Below are positions 54,741-62,574 of a DNA stretch of 64,000 nucleotides, one piece after another. Every line of letters starts with the position of its first letter. The stretch's first letter is position 1. Location: NCBI GenBank assembly GCA_002842695.1, contig PHDT01000009.1, positions 1 to 64,000 on the forward strand. Direction: 5' to 3'. Made by a program: the position numbers and the translations under genes. The notes below the pieces were generated by a model. That model was not told where the DNA came from, made no database searches, and saw only the letters and a list, made by a program, of their open reading frames with translations. Source of the DNA: Bacteroidetes bacterium HGW-Bacteroidetes-10 (GTDB taxonomy: Bacteria; Bacteroidota; Bacteroidia; Bacteroidales; UBA932).

Positions 54741-55427
54741 ATGATAAACAATGATGTCAGGATTGTCGCATTCGATGCAGACGACACACTGTGGATAAAC
54801 GAATACCACTACAGGAAGGCCGAAGAGAGATTCGGCAGACTTATGGAGCAGTACACCTCTTCTGAAGAGGCAAATGAGATACTTCTGAGAAGGGAGAAAC
54901 AGAATCTCCCGCTGCTGGGTTATGGCTCCAAACCATTTATTATCTCGCTGGTTGAATCAGGGATTGAGATTAGCAAAGGAACGCTCTCCAACGACCAGAT
55001 TCTTGAATTAATCTCAATAGGTAAGGAGACAATTGGTCAGCCTCTGGAGCTTTTGCCTGAAGTGACTCAGGTTCTTGAACTGCTCAGCGAAAAATTCCCT
55101 CTTATTCTGGCAACAAAGGGAGACCTTAAGGAGCAGGAGTCTAAGATTGAAAGATCGGGCCTTGGGAAATACTTCTCTCATATTGAGATTATGAGTGAGA
55201 AAAACAGGGAGAGCTATTTAAAAATAATAAACAGGCACAAGATCAAGCCTGAGAATTTTCTGATGATTGGTAACTCTTTTAAATCGGATATTCTGCCCGT
55301 ACTTGAGATTGGGGGAAATGCAATCTATATCCCTTCTGAAATTATCTGGGCGCATGAAGTCACAGAAGAAATTGAGCACCCAAGGCTTAAAAGGGCCGAG
55401 AGACTCTCCGTTGCACTTTTCCAATAG
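54741..55427 (+). CDS. HAD-superfamily phosphatase
   Basis: This 228-residue hydrolase shows the HAD motifs: nucleophile Asp in VAFDADDTLWINE (residues 9-21), Thr/Ser in LILATKGD (near 120), and the Lys/Asp region with MIGNSFKSDILP (near 177). The cap domain lies between about residues 22 and 95 (type C1). Substrate unknown, with the YjjG/phosphoglycolate-like group as the closest style. It is separated from the POT gene by a terminator and has its own promoter box. Confidence 0.88.
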   Translation: MINNDVRIVAFDADDTLWINEYHYRKAEERFGRLMEQYTSSEEANEILLRREKQNLPLLGYGSKPFIISLVESGIEISKGTLSNDQILELISIGKETIGQPLELLPEVTQVLELLSEKFPLILATKGDLKEQESKIERSGLGKYFSHIEIMSEKNRESYLKIINRHKIKPENFLMIGNSFKSDILPVLEIGGNAIYIPSEIIWAHEVTEEIEHPRLKRAERLSVALFQ

Positions 55428-55462
55428 AATAATTCCTTACATTTGAATAAAAATAATCATTC

Positions 55463-56044
55463 ATGATACCTTTCAGACAAAACCGCAGTTACAGACGATT
55501 CTTTCAGAACGAAAACATTTCCGAGGAGCAGCTGATGATGATGGTAGATGCAGCCAGGCTCTCCCCATCTTCAAGAAATGTTCAGCCGATAAAGTTCTAC
55601 ATATGTAACGACAGGGATATGAACGACAGGATTTTCCCGAATCTTGGATGGGCCGGTTATCTGAAGGAGTGGGATGGGCCTGTTGAGGGAGAGAGGCCAA
55701 GTGCATATATAATTCTTCTCCACGACACCTCAATATCCCAGGGGTATTCATGTGACAACGGAATTTTTGCCCAGAGCATTCTTTTGCAGGCAGTAGATCT
55801 GGGTTTTGGCGGGTGCATGATTGCAACATTTAAGAAAGATGAGATTACCCAGCTTCTCAGGCTTCCTAAATATCTCACACCAATTATGGTTATTGCCCTT
55901 GGCAAGCCCAAGGAGGTTGTGGTTATTGACGACATTAAGATGGGCGATGTCAAATACTGGAGGGATGCGGGCAATATCCATCATGTTCCCAAGAGAACAC
56001 TGGACGAGCTCATCTACATTCCTGAAGATGAGCCCGCACAGTAA
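55463..56044 (+). CDS. nitroreductase-family flavoprotein
   Basis: This 193-residue FMN protein has the nitroreductase N-terminal block FRQNRSYRRFFQNENISEEQL and AARLSPSSRNVQPIKFYI (residues 29-46), the flavin-contact LGFGGCMIATFKKDEI (near 112) and the C-terminal VIALGKPKE. Length is short but normal for the NADPH-dependent Frm2/NfnB-like group. Physiological substrate unknown. A TACATTTG box (55438-55445) precedes the start by 17 bases. It converges on the TonB receptor gene with a 7-bp gap. Confidence 0.88.
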   Translation: MIPFRQNRSYRRFFQNENISEEQLMMMVDAARLSPSSRNVQPIKFYICNDRDMNDRIFPNLGWAGYLKEWDGPVEGERPSAYIILLHDTSISQGYSCDNGIFAQSILLQAVDLGFGGCMIATFKKDEITQLLRLPKYLTPIMVIALGKPKEVVVIDDIKMGDVKYWRDAGNIHHVPKRTLDELIYIPEDEPAQ

Positions 56045-56051
56045 TAACAGA

Positions 56052-58130
56052 TTAGAGCGTAATGTTAATCTGAGTGAAGAGATAGCGTCCAATTGATCGC
56101 TGTCCCGATGTACTAACATATGTTTTGTCCAGGAGATTATTCACTCCAAGGCTTAAAACAAAATTCTTCCCGAACCCTCTCCAAATCTTTGCATCTACGA
56201 TGTCAAGAGCAGGAATGTTGTTAATGTATGAGCCTGAATCCGGAGAGTTCATTGTATCCATAAACTGAGAACTTGTATGTCTCCAGCTGATTGTTGCATT
56301 TACAAATCTGTTTCTGGATGTTACACCCGCGTTAATCATGTGCTTTGGGGTAAATGTCAGGAACTTGCCTGTAATATCTGTGTTTCCTGTCTGAGGATCT
56401 GCATCATACTGAGCAATAACTGAGTGAGTATATGTGTAGTTGGCAAAGAGGTCAAGGCCGGCTAGCGGAGACCAGTTGAGGTCTGCCTCTGCACCGTAAA
56501 TCTCAACCTTGCCCACATTCTGCATTCTTAGAAGTGGTCGGTTTTTACTGCCAATGCGGATAGTCTGTCCTGTATTTACCGCATAGTGAAAGTCTGTTCC
56601 GTCTGAGTAGTAAACTGTAGGCGAGAATACCAGCCCCTCTGCAAGTGTGAGGTCTGCACCGGCTTCATAGGTGTTGATGAATTCGGGCCTGAGGGCTGTA
56701 TTTGCAAGAATAACCCCGCCGCTTATTGCTCCGGTTCTTGTCATGTCCTCAAGCGAGCCGGGGCGGAAGCCCCTTGATGCAGATGCATAGATTCTGCTTT
56801 GATTGCCTATTCCGTATCTTGCGGCAAGTTTTGGGCTGAATGCGCTCCAGGTAGTATTTTCAAGCGAGCCGGTATAGGGCTGAAGGTATGATGTAATGCC
56901 GGTTGCACCCTCGGTAAAGAATCCGCCGTCATATACATTTACAACATCGCCCCTTACTGAGGGAACAATTGTGATTCTGCCGCCCATCAGAGAAATTTCG
57001 TCCAGCACATATAGCGAAAAGCCATTGCTCTTCCCTCTGTTTATCACAACATCTGTTGATGTTCTGTAGTCATCTGCTCCGTCCACAAAGCCTCCCTTAT
57101 ATTCAATCCCTGCTCCTATTGAATGGTTCTTTACTCCTGTATAGCTGTAAGATGCCCATACTCCGTAATCCTTTCTGTCAACTATAACATCAAAGATATC
57201 TGAGCCCTTCCATTTAATTTCAGAATAGTTTTCTGTTGAGAGGAAGGCAGTAAGGTTCCAGTCCGAGGCTCCGCTTTTACCGCTGTATGAGAGACGATAG
57301 TTGCGGTTTGTGTAGTGATTTGTTCCGTCAACAACTCCGGAACCTGTGTAAAGTCTTTCGCCCTTTCCCCTTAAGGCATCTGTGATGTTGAATTCGGCCT
57401 TAAGCACATTGTTCCCTCCAAATCTGTATCCGGCAAATGCTCCTGCGCTCTTTTCGCTAAGAGTGGCTGCAATTGTGCTTGAGTCTGTGTCGTCATAAGG
57501 ATTATATCCGTCGCTTTTTCTGGCAAATGCAGAAGCACCTGCAAAAAAACCTTTATCTGAATATGTTGCAGAGACCTTTGTGCCAACAGTGTTAAAGCTG
57601 CCGTAATCTGTCTGGATAAATGAGCGGAATCCCTCTGAGGGCTCCCTTGTTATAAAGTTTACCGAACCGCCCATTGCGTTTCCGCCAAAGATGTTTGAGT
57701 TGGGGCCCTTAACAACCTCAACCCTGTCAATAAGTGCAGTATTTATCATTGAAAAGTTTGCACTTCCGGTAGAGGCTTTGTTGATTGGAATTCCATCAAT
57801 CATGATTAGGGTTCTGGCCTGCTCTTTGCCAAGTCCGCGTGCTGTAACTGACGCATTTTTATCAAAAATGCCAAGCGTGCGGGATACCACAAGGCCTGAT
57901 ACTCCTTTGATTATGTCCTCAGATGAGAGCAATGGTGCAGAGCGAATGCTCTGAATTGGAACTGAACTGATTCTGACAGGGGTGAGCAACACCTCCCGCT
58001 CAGATTTTGTGGCACTTACAACCACATCTTTGAGATTATAGAATTTTGTTGTATCCCCCTGTTGTGCTAAGATTCCGCAAACAGGGGCCAGGACAAAAAG
58101 GGTTCCCAGCCCTAAAGTTTTTAAGTTCAT
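56052..58130 (-). CDS. TonB-dependent receptor linked to tungstate/molybdate uptake
   Basis: This 692-residue outer-membrane transporter has a signal peptide (to about residue 22), a TonB-box-like KDVVVSATKSEREVLLTPVRIS (residues about 33-54) and a plug with EDIIKGVSGLVVSRTLGIFDKNASVTARGLGKEQARTLIMIDGIPI (spanning 86-131). A 22-strand barrel ends in RYLFTQINITL. It lacks the SusC N-terminal domain and SusD partner, so it is of the siderophore/metal or small-ion class. It lies 43 bp downstream of a WtpA-type tungstate-binding gene, which suggests that it imports tungstate, molybdate or a carrier of them. The substrate is inferred from context only. Confidence 0.82.
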   Translation of the reverse strand: MNLKTLGLGTLFVLAPVCGILAQQGDTTKFYNLKDVVVSATKSEREVLLTPVRISSVPIQSIRSAPLLSSEDIIKGVSGLVVSRTLGIFDKNASVTARGLGKEQARTLIMIDGIPINKASTGSANFSMINTALIDRVEVVKGPNSNIFGGNAMGGSVNFITREPSEGFRSFIQTDYGSFNTVGTKVSATYSDKGFFAGASAFARKSDGYNPYDDTDSSTIAATLSEKSAGAFAGYRFGGNNVLKAEFNITDALRGKGERLYTGSGVVDGTNHYTNRNYRLSYSGKSGASDWNLTAFLSTENYSEIKWKGSDIFDVIVDRKDYGVWASYSYTGVKNHSIGAGIEYKGGFVDGADDYRTSTDVVINRGKSNGFSLYVLDEISLMGGRITIVPSVRGDVVNVYDGGFFTEGATGITSYLQPYTGSLENTTWSAFSPKLAARYGIGNQSRIYASASRGFRPGSLEDMTRTGAISGGVILANTALRPEFINTYEAGADLTLAEGLVFSPTVYYSDGTDFHYAVNTGQTIRIGSKNRPLLRMQNVGKVEIYGAEADLNWSPLAGLDLFANYTYTHSVIAQYDADPQTGNTDITGKFLTFTPKHMINAGVTSRNRFVNATISWRHTSSQFMDTMNSPDSGSYINNIPALDIVDAKIWRGFGKNFVLSLGVNNLLDKTYVSTSGQRSIGRYLFTQINITL

Positions 58131-58173
58131 ATAAATGTGTGTATTTGGTTAATTGCCTCTAAACGAATAGGAA

Positions 58174-59070
58174 CTATTTGTCGTAAACGGGAGATTGCCC
58201 CATTTCGCGAAGAATTTTCCTGCCGCCCTCCTCAGAAAGAAGAAATTCAATGAAGGCCTCTGCTGCCTTTTTGTTTGGCGCATCTCTTAAAACAGTGACA
58301 CCATATACCATTGCCTCACCATTCATTGTCATTGTCTCGCCCGGCTTCGCCCCCCTCACCTGAACACTCACCTTTGAGTAGACATCATTCAAATTTGGGT
58401 TTGAAAGATTTACAGACTCAGGAAGCTGTGTATATCTGAGATTGTGCTGTACTGCAACCGATTTGTAAAGAAAAATATAGTCCACCGCATTTACATCCAG
58501 AAGAGCAAGAAGGTCTACCTCTTTGGGGCGCATAAACTTCCGGTCCTTCTCTGTAAATTTTTCTGAATTAACACCGGCCAGCTTAAGTGTAAGGAGAGTC
58601 CGGTAACCGCACGGGTCTGAGTTTGGATCTGCCCTGCCAAAGGCAACATCTTCCTTCATAAGAATCTCTGCCCAGTTTGAACTGTCAATTTGCGAAGCAT
58701 ACCTTGACTTGTCGTTAAAGACAATCGCCATTTCGTTTGCTGCAAACTTGATGTTGTCATCTGCAAATTCTGGAACAAGCAGGTTATCAATAACAGAGTA
58801 GTCTGCAGATGCCATTATATCACAGGGACGGTTGAGCTCTGTAATTTTTCTGGCGGCATCAATGCTGCCCGATGCCTCGGCAAGAACATTTACACCCGGG
58901 TGAATTTTCATGAAGGTATCTGCAATTGCCTTGAATGGCATTGAGAGAGAGCCCGCGTGAAAAATAATGAGGTCGCCGGAAATTTCGGAATTGTCACCTT
59001 TTGTGCCCGAACTTTTGCATGAAAAAAATGCTAAAAGTGCCACCAATAGGATTCCTGTACTCTTTTTCAT
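58174..59070 (-). CDS. wtpA: WtpA-type tungstate/molybdate-binding lipoprotein
   Basis: This 298-residue lipoprotein (lipobox FFSC) is a solute-binding protein of the WtpA/ModA class. HAGSLSMPFKAI near residue 40, GSIDAARKI near 69, ADYSVIDNLL and the diagnostic AFGRADPNSDPCGYRTLL near residue 150 are close to archaeal WtpA, which binds tungstate and molybdate in an octahedral site. A final Asp/Glu ligand is expected around EVDLLALLD. In a diderm it may sit in the periplasm and hand oxyanion to an ABC permease, but no permease or ATPase gene is adjacent. It is upstream of a TonB receptor and downstream of a ModE-type regulator. Confidence 0.9.
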   Translation of the reverse strand: MKKSTGILLVALLAFFSCKSSGTKGDNSEISGDLIIFHAGSLSMPFKAIADTFMKIHPGVNVLAEASGSIDAARKITELNRPCDIMASADYSVIDNLLVPEFADDNIKFAANEMAIVFNDKSRYASQIDSSNWAEILMKEDVAFGRADPNSDPCGYRTLLTLKLAGVNSEKFTEKDRKFMRPKEVDLLALLDVNAVDYIFLYKSVAVQHNLRYTQLPESVNLSNPNLNDVYSKVSVQVRGAKPGETMTMNGEAMVYGVTVLRDAPNKKAAEAFIEFLLSEEGGRKILREMGQSPVYDK

Positions 59071-59117
59071 AAATATCTGCTGTAATTTACTGTCTGTGTT
59101 TACTTTTTTCTGAATAA

Positions 59118-59495
59118 TTACTCATTAACCGAATGGAAAAATTTTTTGACCTTCTCCTTAATGAGAATATCCATCTCTGCGCGAAGGCTTATGTATGCAT
59201 CAAGCAGCTTTTTCCCATCTTCGGAGAGGGCTGTTCCTCCACCATCTCTGCCACCCCGGGTTGTCTCAATAAGCGGGAAACCCATTTCTCTCTCACAGAT
59301 GCGGATTCTGTCCCACGCCTTGCGGTAGCTCATTCCAAGACTCTCAGCAGCATAGGTGAGCGTCTCCCCTTCGTCTATTTTCTGAAGCAACATAAATTGG
59401 TCATGTCCCAGAACCTCTCCGCGGCCGCGCCTTGTAAGCCACAGCCTGTAATCCAGAAAAATATCGTAATATTTTGACCCTTTATTTCCCGCCAT
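59118..59495 (-). CDS. ModE-type winged-helix regulator (DNA-binding domain only)
   Basis: This 125-residue protein matches the ModE N-terminal LysR-like HTH: RRGRGEVLGHDQFMLLQKIDEG, TLTYAAESLGMSYRKAWDRIR and PLIETTRGGRDGGGTALSEDGKKLLDAY. The usual C-terminal molybdate-binding MOP domains are missing, so it cannot bind the oxyanion in the known way and may rely on another partner. Short ModE-like proteins are common near molybdenum/tungsten genes. It starts 6 bp after the lipoprotein gene and ends 47 bp before wtpA, within one operon. Confidence 0.9.
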   Translation of the reverse strand: MAGNKGSKYYDIFLDYRLWLTRRGRGEVLGHDQFMLLQKIDEGETLTYAAESLGMSYRKAWDRIRICEREMGFPLIETTRGGRDGGGTALSEDGKKLLDAYISLRAEMDILIKEKVKKFFHSVNE

Positions 59496-59501
59496 GATAT
59501 T

Positions 59502-60557
59502 TTAGTATAATCTAATTCTGCTGACTCCCTTGATTGACCTGTCTGCAAACATATCTGCAGAGGCATAGAGCGAAAAGCTTTCGCGACCCTTCTCCCCTCC
59601 AATGCCATGCATCAGCAGCGGCTCCATGCCGTCTACCCTGTTCAGAATTTCAGATAATGAGAATGAAGCACGATAACCATCCACGGCCTCAATACAAACC
59701 AATCCCTCTCTCAGGTTTTTCTTGTCTGACGGCAGCAGGCCCTTTAATACTCCATCCAGAGGAACTCCGGTAAAGCTCTTAACACCCTTGTAACCCTGTC
59801 CATGTCCGTAATAGATTGTCTTTTTTGTAACCAGCCCCAGATCTGCAGGTAGTGAAAACAGCGAATCTACATCTGACCCGTCGGCTGAAACCACAAGGTA
59901 AGGAGCCTGAAATAGCTCAGGGTCGCGGTTAACCTTAAAATCTCCGGCCAGAGATTTTATAACAATTTTGGTTGGAGAGGAGATTGCCCTCTCAGCAAAC
60001 ATATCACCTCCGGCAACCAGCTTCATCTCGCCCGGGAGGTTCCACTTTTCGCCGGTTTTTCCCGGAATAACCCTTGTAACATCTTTTGCAAGAATAATAT
60101 TATAGACATCAGAAGAATACATCAGCTCACCCCAGCTGAAAACCGCATACTCCCCTTTATCGTTCCAGACTTCAATATAGAGGTCTACCGGAGGATAGAA
60201 ATCCTCCTTGCTCTTTTTGTCAATTTTTACAGAGCTGAGAATGTCTGAGAGTGCATATCCGTCGTAACGGAATGTTCCAAGAAACATAGCAGTGTCGCTG
60301 TCAATTACCGCCTCTCTTAGTGTAACCGAATGCCAGGGAAGTGACTCCAGTTTAATGATCTGATCTCCATCAACCTCTCCGGTAACAAGAATTTCTGTTG
60401 CTCCATCAAGGGATGCGGGTGCCTCCTGATTAAAGTAATTGTTGGCACCGGATTCCCAGATAAGTGTGGAGCCTGAAAAGCCATCAATATGCAAATATTT
60501 GCAACTCGAGAGTACAAAAAAAAGTGCGATTAGCACAACAAGCGACCTGTTTTTCAT
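59502..60557 (-). CDS. lipoprotein with duplicated molybdopterin-oxidoreductase-like fold
   Basis: This 351-residue lipoprotein (VLSSC, Cys19) contains two related halves. Each ends in the same motif, GDMFAERAISSPTKIVIKS near residue 195 and ADMFADRSIKGVSRIRLY at the C-terminus. Each has a SUOX-type beta core with FRYDGYALSDIL (first half) and SFTGVPLDGVLKGLLPSD ... VDGYRASFSLSEIL (second half). The fold resembles the oxidoreductase molybdopterin-binding domain (PF00174). The metal-ligating Cys before the GVPL motif is absent in both halves (Tyr/His there), so it is not expected to be an active molybdoenzyme. It heads the operon with ModE-type regulator, WtpA and TonB receptor. A role in binding the oxyanion or a pterin at the cell surface is a hypothesis. 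Confidence 0.72.
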   Translation of the reverse strand: MKNRSLVVLIALFFVLSSCKYLHIDGFSGSTLIWESGANNYFNQEAPASLDGATEILVTGEVDGDQIIKLESLPWHSVTLREAVIDSDTAMFLGTFRYDGYALSDILSSVKIDKKSKEDFYPPVDLYIEVWNDKGEYAVFSWGELMYSSDVYNIILAKDVTRVIPGKTGEKWNLPGEMKLVAGGDMFAERAISSPTKIVIKSLAGDFKVNRDPELFQAPYLVVSADGSDVDSLFSLPADLGLVTKKTIYYGHGQGYKGVKSFTGVPLDGVLKGLLPSDKKNLREGLVCIEAVDGYRASFSLSEILNRVDGMEPLLMHGIGGEKGRESFSLYASADMFADRSIKGVSRIRLY

Positions 60558-60566
60558 GTTTAGTGT

Positions 60567-60599
60567 TTTGACAAAGATAGTAAAAAACTCCTATCTTTC
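60567..60599 (+). promoter_or_regulatory. promoter of the DAHP synthase gene
   Basis: TTTG (60567-60570), 21-base spacer, TATCTTTC (60592-60599), close to the Bacteroidetes consensus. The spacer contains, on the minus strand, the TATCTTTG box (60579-60572) of the tungstate-locus operon, so the two divergent promoters interleave. Confidence 0.6.
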
Positions 60600-60629
60600 G
60601 GAAAATTTTCATTTAAGAAGAAGGTTACA

Positions 60630-61718
60630 ATGGAGATAAAACCATTACATATAGAGGGGATTGAGATTACGAGGCCGCTTGTATTAGCCGGCCCCTGCAG
60701 CGCAGAGAGCGAGGAGCAGGTACTTGAGACAGCCAGGCAGCTTGCCGCTAATGGAATAAAGATATACAGGGCAGGAATATGGAAACCTCGTACAAAACCG
60801 GGCGGATTCGAGGGGGTTGGTTCTGAGGGGCTGAGATGGCTTAAGATGGTTAAGGAGGAGACAGGAATGCTCACGGCAACGGAAGTTGCCAACGCGAGAC
60901 ACACAGAGGAGGCACTAAAAGAGGGGGTTGATATTCTCTGGATAGGTGCCAGAACCTCTGCTAATCCCTTTGCTGTGCAGGAGATAGCCGAGGCTCTTCA
61001 GGGAGTTGACATGCCTGTTCTTGTAAAGAACCCGGTTAATCCGGATCTTGATTTGTGGATAGGTGCTGCCGAAAGGCTCATGGCATGCGGCGTAAGCAGG
61101 GTAGCTGCCGTACACAGGGGATTCGGCGCATACGAAAAGGGGCTATTCAGGAATCAGCCTCAGTGGCATATACCAATTGAACTCAAAAGGAGGCTTCCTT
61201 CTCTTACAATCTTATGTGATCCAAGCCATATAGGCGGAAGACAGGATCTGATCTACCCTATTTCACAGCAGGCAATGGATCTTGGTTTTGACGGACTCAT
61301 GGTTGAGACCCACATCAATCCCGAAGTTGCCCTGAGCGACAAGGATCAGCAGATAACACCCGATACACTCAAGAGAATTCTCTCAATTCTGGTCATCCGC
61401 GACAGAAGTGAGTCATCTGAATTTCTGAACGAACTACGAAGGGATATTGACGAGGCAGACGACAGGCTGCTAAATCTTCTCTCTCAGCGGATGTCAATTG
61501 CCCGTGAAATTGGCCGCTACAAAATGGAACACAATATGCCTGTTCTGCAACCGCTCAGATATGACAAAATGGTTACAACAAGGCTTGCACAAGCCATGGG
61601 TCTGGAGCTTGATGAAGAGTTTGTTAAGCTGATGCTCGAGGCAATACACGAAGAGTCGGTAAGGCAGCAGTTCGAAGTATTTAACAAGATTGCTCTGTCG
61701 AAAAAGGAAAAATCTTAA
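60630..61718 (+). CDS. bifunctional DAHP synthase / chorismate mutase
   Basis: This 362-residue fusion catalyses the first step of aromatic amino-acid synthesis and the chorismate-to-prephenate step. Residues 1-260 form a type I-beta DAHP synthase, with AGPCSAESEEQVLETA near 20, IYRAGIWKPRTKPGGFEGVG near 46, AVHRGF near 163 and CDPSHIGGR near 196. Residues about 270-355 are an AroQ-type chorismate mutase, with RRDIDEADDRLLNLLSQRM. This order (DAHPS then CM) is the Bacteroidetes arrangement in which the CM domain gives prephenate feedback control. Stop codons of this gene and the convergent thiS-like gene overlap by 4 bp. Confidence 0.94.
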   Translation: MEIKPLHIEGIEITRPLVLAGPCSAESEEQVLETARQLAANGIKIYRAGIWKPRTKPGGFEGVGSEGLRWLKMVKEETGMLTATEVANARHTEEALKEGVDILWIGARTSANPFAVQEIAEALQGVDMPVLVKNPVNPDLDLWIGAAERLMACGVSRVAAVHRGFGAYEKGLFRNQPQWHIPIELKRRLPSLTILCDPSHIGGRQDLIYPISQQAMDLGFDGLMVETHINPEVALSDKDQQITPDTLKRILSILVIRDRSESSEFLNELRRDIDEADDRLLNLLSQRMSIAREIGRYKMEHNMPVLQPLRYDKMVTTRLAQAMGLELDEEFVKLMLEAIHEESVRQQFEVFNKIALSKKEKS

Positions 61719-61918
61719 CCTCCGCTAACCATGTGAATTATCTTAAGGTCATCTCCGTCATTAACTGATGCAGATGAGTAATCCTCTTTTTTAATGAGGG
61801 TATCGTTCAATCTCACAACCAGCATACGGAAAGTGAATGACTTTATCTCCATTATCTGAGCAACGGTGAGGGTTTGGGCGTCAAAGTGCTCCTCCCTGTT
61901 GTTTAGCATTATTTTCAT
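61715..61918 (-). CDS. ThiS/MoaD-like sulfur-carrier protein
   Basis: This 67-residue beta-grasp protein ends in MVSGG, the C-terminal Gly-Gly needed for adenylation and thiocarboxylate formation. The start MKIMLNNREEHFDAQTLTVAQI and middle VVRLNDTLIKKEDYSSASVNDGDDLKI fit ThiS/MoaD. It overlaps the ThiF-like gene by 4 bp and lies near the AOR gene. ThiS (thiamine) and MoaD (molybdopterin) cannot be told apart by sequence at this length. No other thiamine genes are nearby, so a pterin-sulfur or tungsten-cofactor role is plausible. Confidence 0.85.
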   Translation of the reverse strand: MKIMLNNREEHFDAQTLTVAQIMEIKSFTFRMLVVRLNDTLIKKEDYSSASVNDGDDLKIIHMVSGG

Positions 61919-62505
61919 TTATTCTCTGAGAGTAAGATTCCAAGCACTGTGTCTGCCTGGAGATTAGAAACTATATTTACTTTTGGCGCAAGGGGGGGAT
62001 TCTCATCTGACACCTCGCTGGTTTCATCTCCGCATATGTACAGGGAGCCGCTCCGGATGGTCCTGAGCATATCTGCTCCACCCCACCCTGCAAGCCCTGA
62101 TGCCGCAACAACCGGGATGTGCGGGAGATTTTCAAGCATGTACTCTATAAGCATCTGCTTCTGGTCTGCAAGATCGAAAGCCTCCACAACAATATCACAG
62201 GTTGAAAAGAGCAGCGATATGTTTTCCGGAGAGACTTTTATGTTATGCATCTGCAAAGAGGCAAAGGGGCAAATCCTCAGAAGATTGTCACGAAGCGCAT
62301 CTACCTTGCGTTCTCCTATCTGATCATGAAAAAAGAACTGACGGTTAAGATTTGCATCTGTAACAACATCAAAGTCTGCGATTATGAGCTTTCCAATACC
62401 GCTTCTGATCAGGGAGGCGGCGCAATTTGAACCTAACCCGCCAGCTCCGGCAATTCCTATTGTTTTTTGTGACAAAATGGTACGGATTTGATTGAAAGTT
62501 GACAT
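61915..62505 (-). CDS. ThiF/MoeB-like adenylyltransferase, short form
   Basis: This 196-residue enzyme activates a sulfur-carrier C-terminus with ATP. The nucleotide loop is GIAGAGGLGSNCAASLIRSGIGKL (residues 17-40), and ADFDVVTDANLNRQFFFHDQIGERK follows with the Asn-x-x-Arg-Gln of the E1 superfamily. The domain ends without the C-terminal zinc-binding CxxC pairs of MoeB and long ThiF, as in the short ThiF family 2. It overlaps the ThiS/MoaD-like gene, its likely substrate. The pair is divergent from the aldehyde ferredoxin oxidoreductase gene 69 bp away. Confidence 0.88.
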   Translation of the reverse strand: MSTFNQIRTILSQKTIGIAGAGGLGSNCAASLIRSGIGKLIIADFDVVTDANLNRQFFFHDQIGERKVDALRDNLLRICPFASLQMHNIKVSPENISLLFSTCDIVVEAFDLADQKQMLIEYMLENLPHIPVVAASGLAGWGGADMLRTIRSGSLYICGDETSEVSDENPPLAPKVNIVSNLQADTVLGILLSENK

Positions 62506-62574
62506 AAAACGGCTTGTCTGGATTACAAATTTTCGTAAATTTACAAAAAATTACCAACCTAATAAAACTATCGG

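Noticed and set aside
59502-60557. Active sulfite-oxidase-like molybdoenzyme
   Set aside because: The metal-ligating Cys is absent in both halves.
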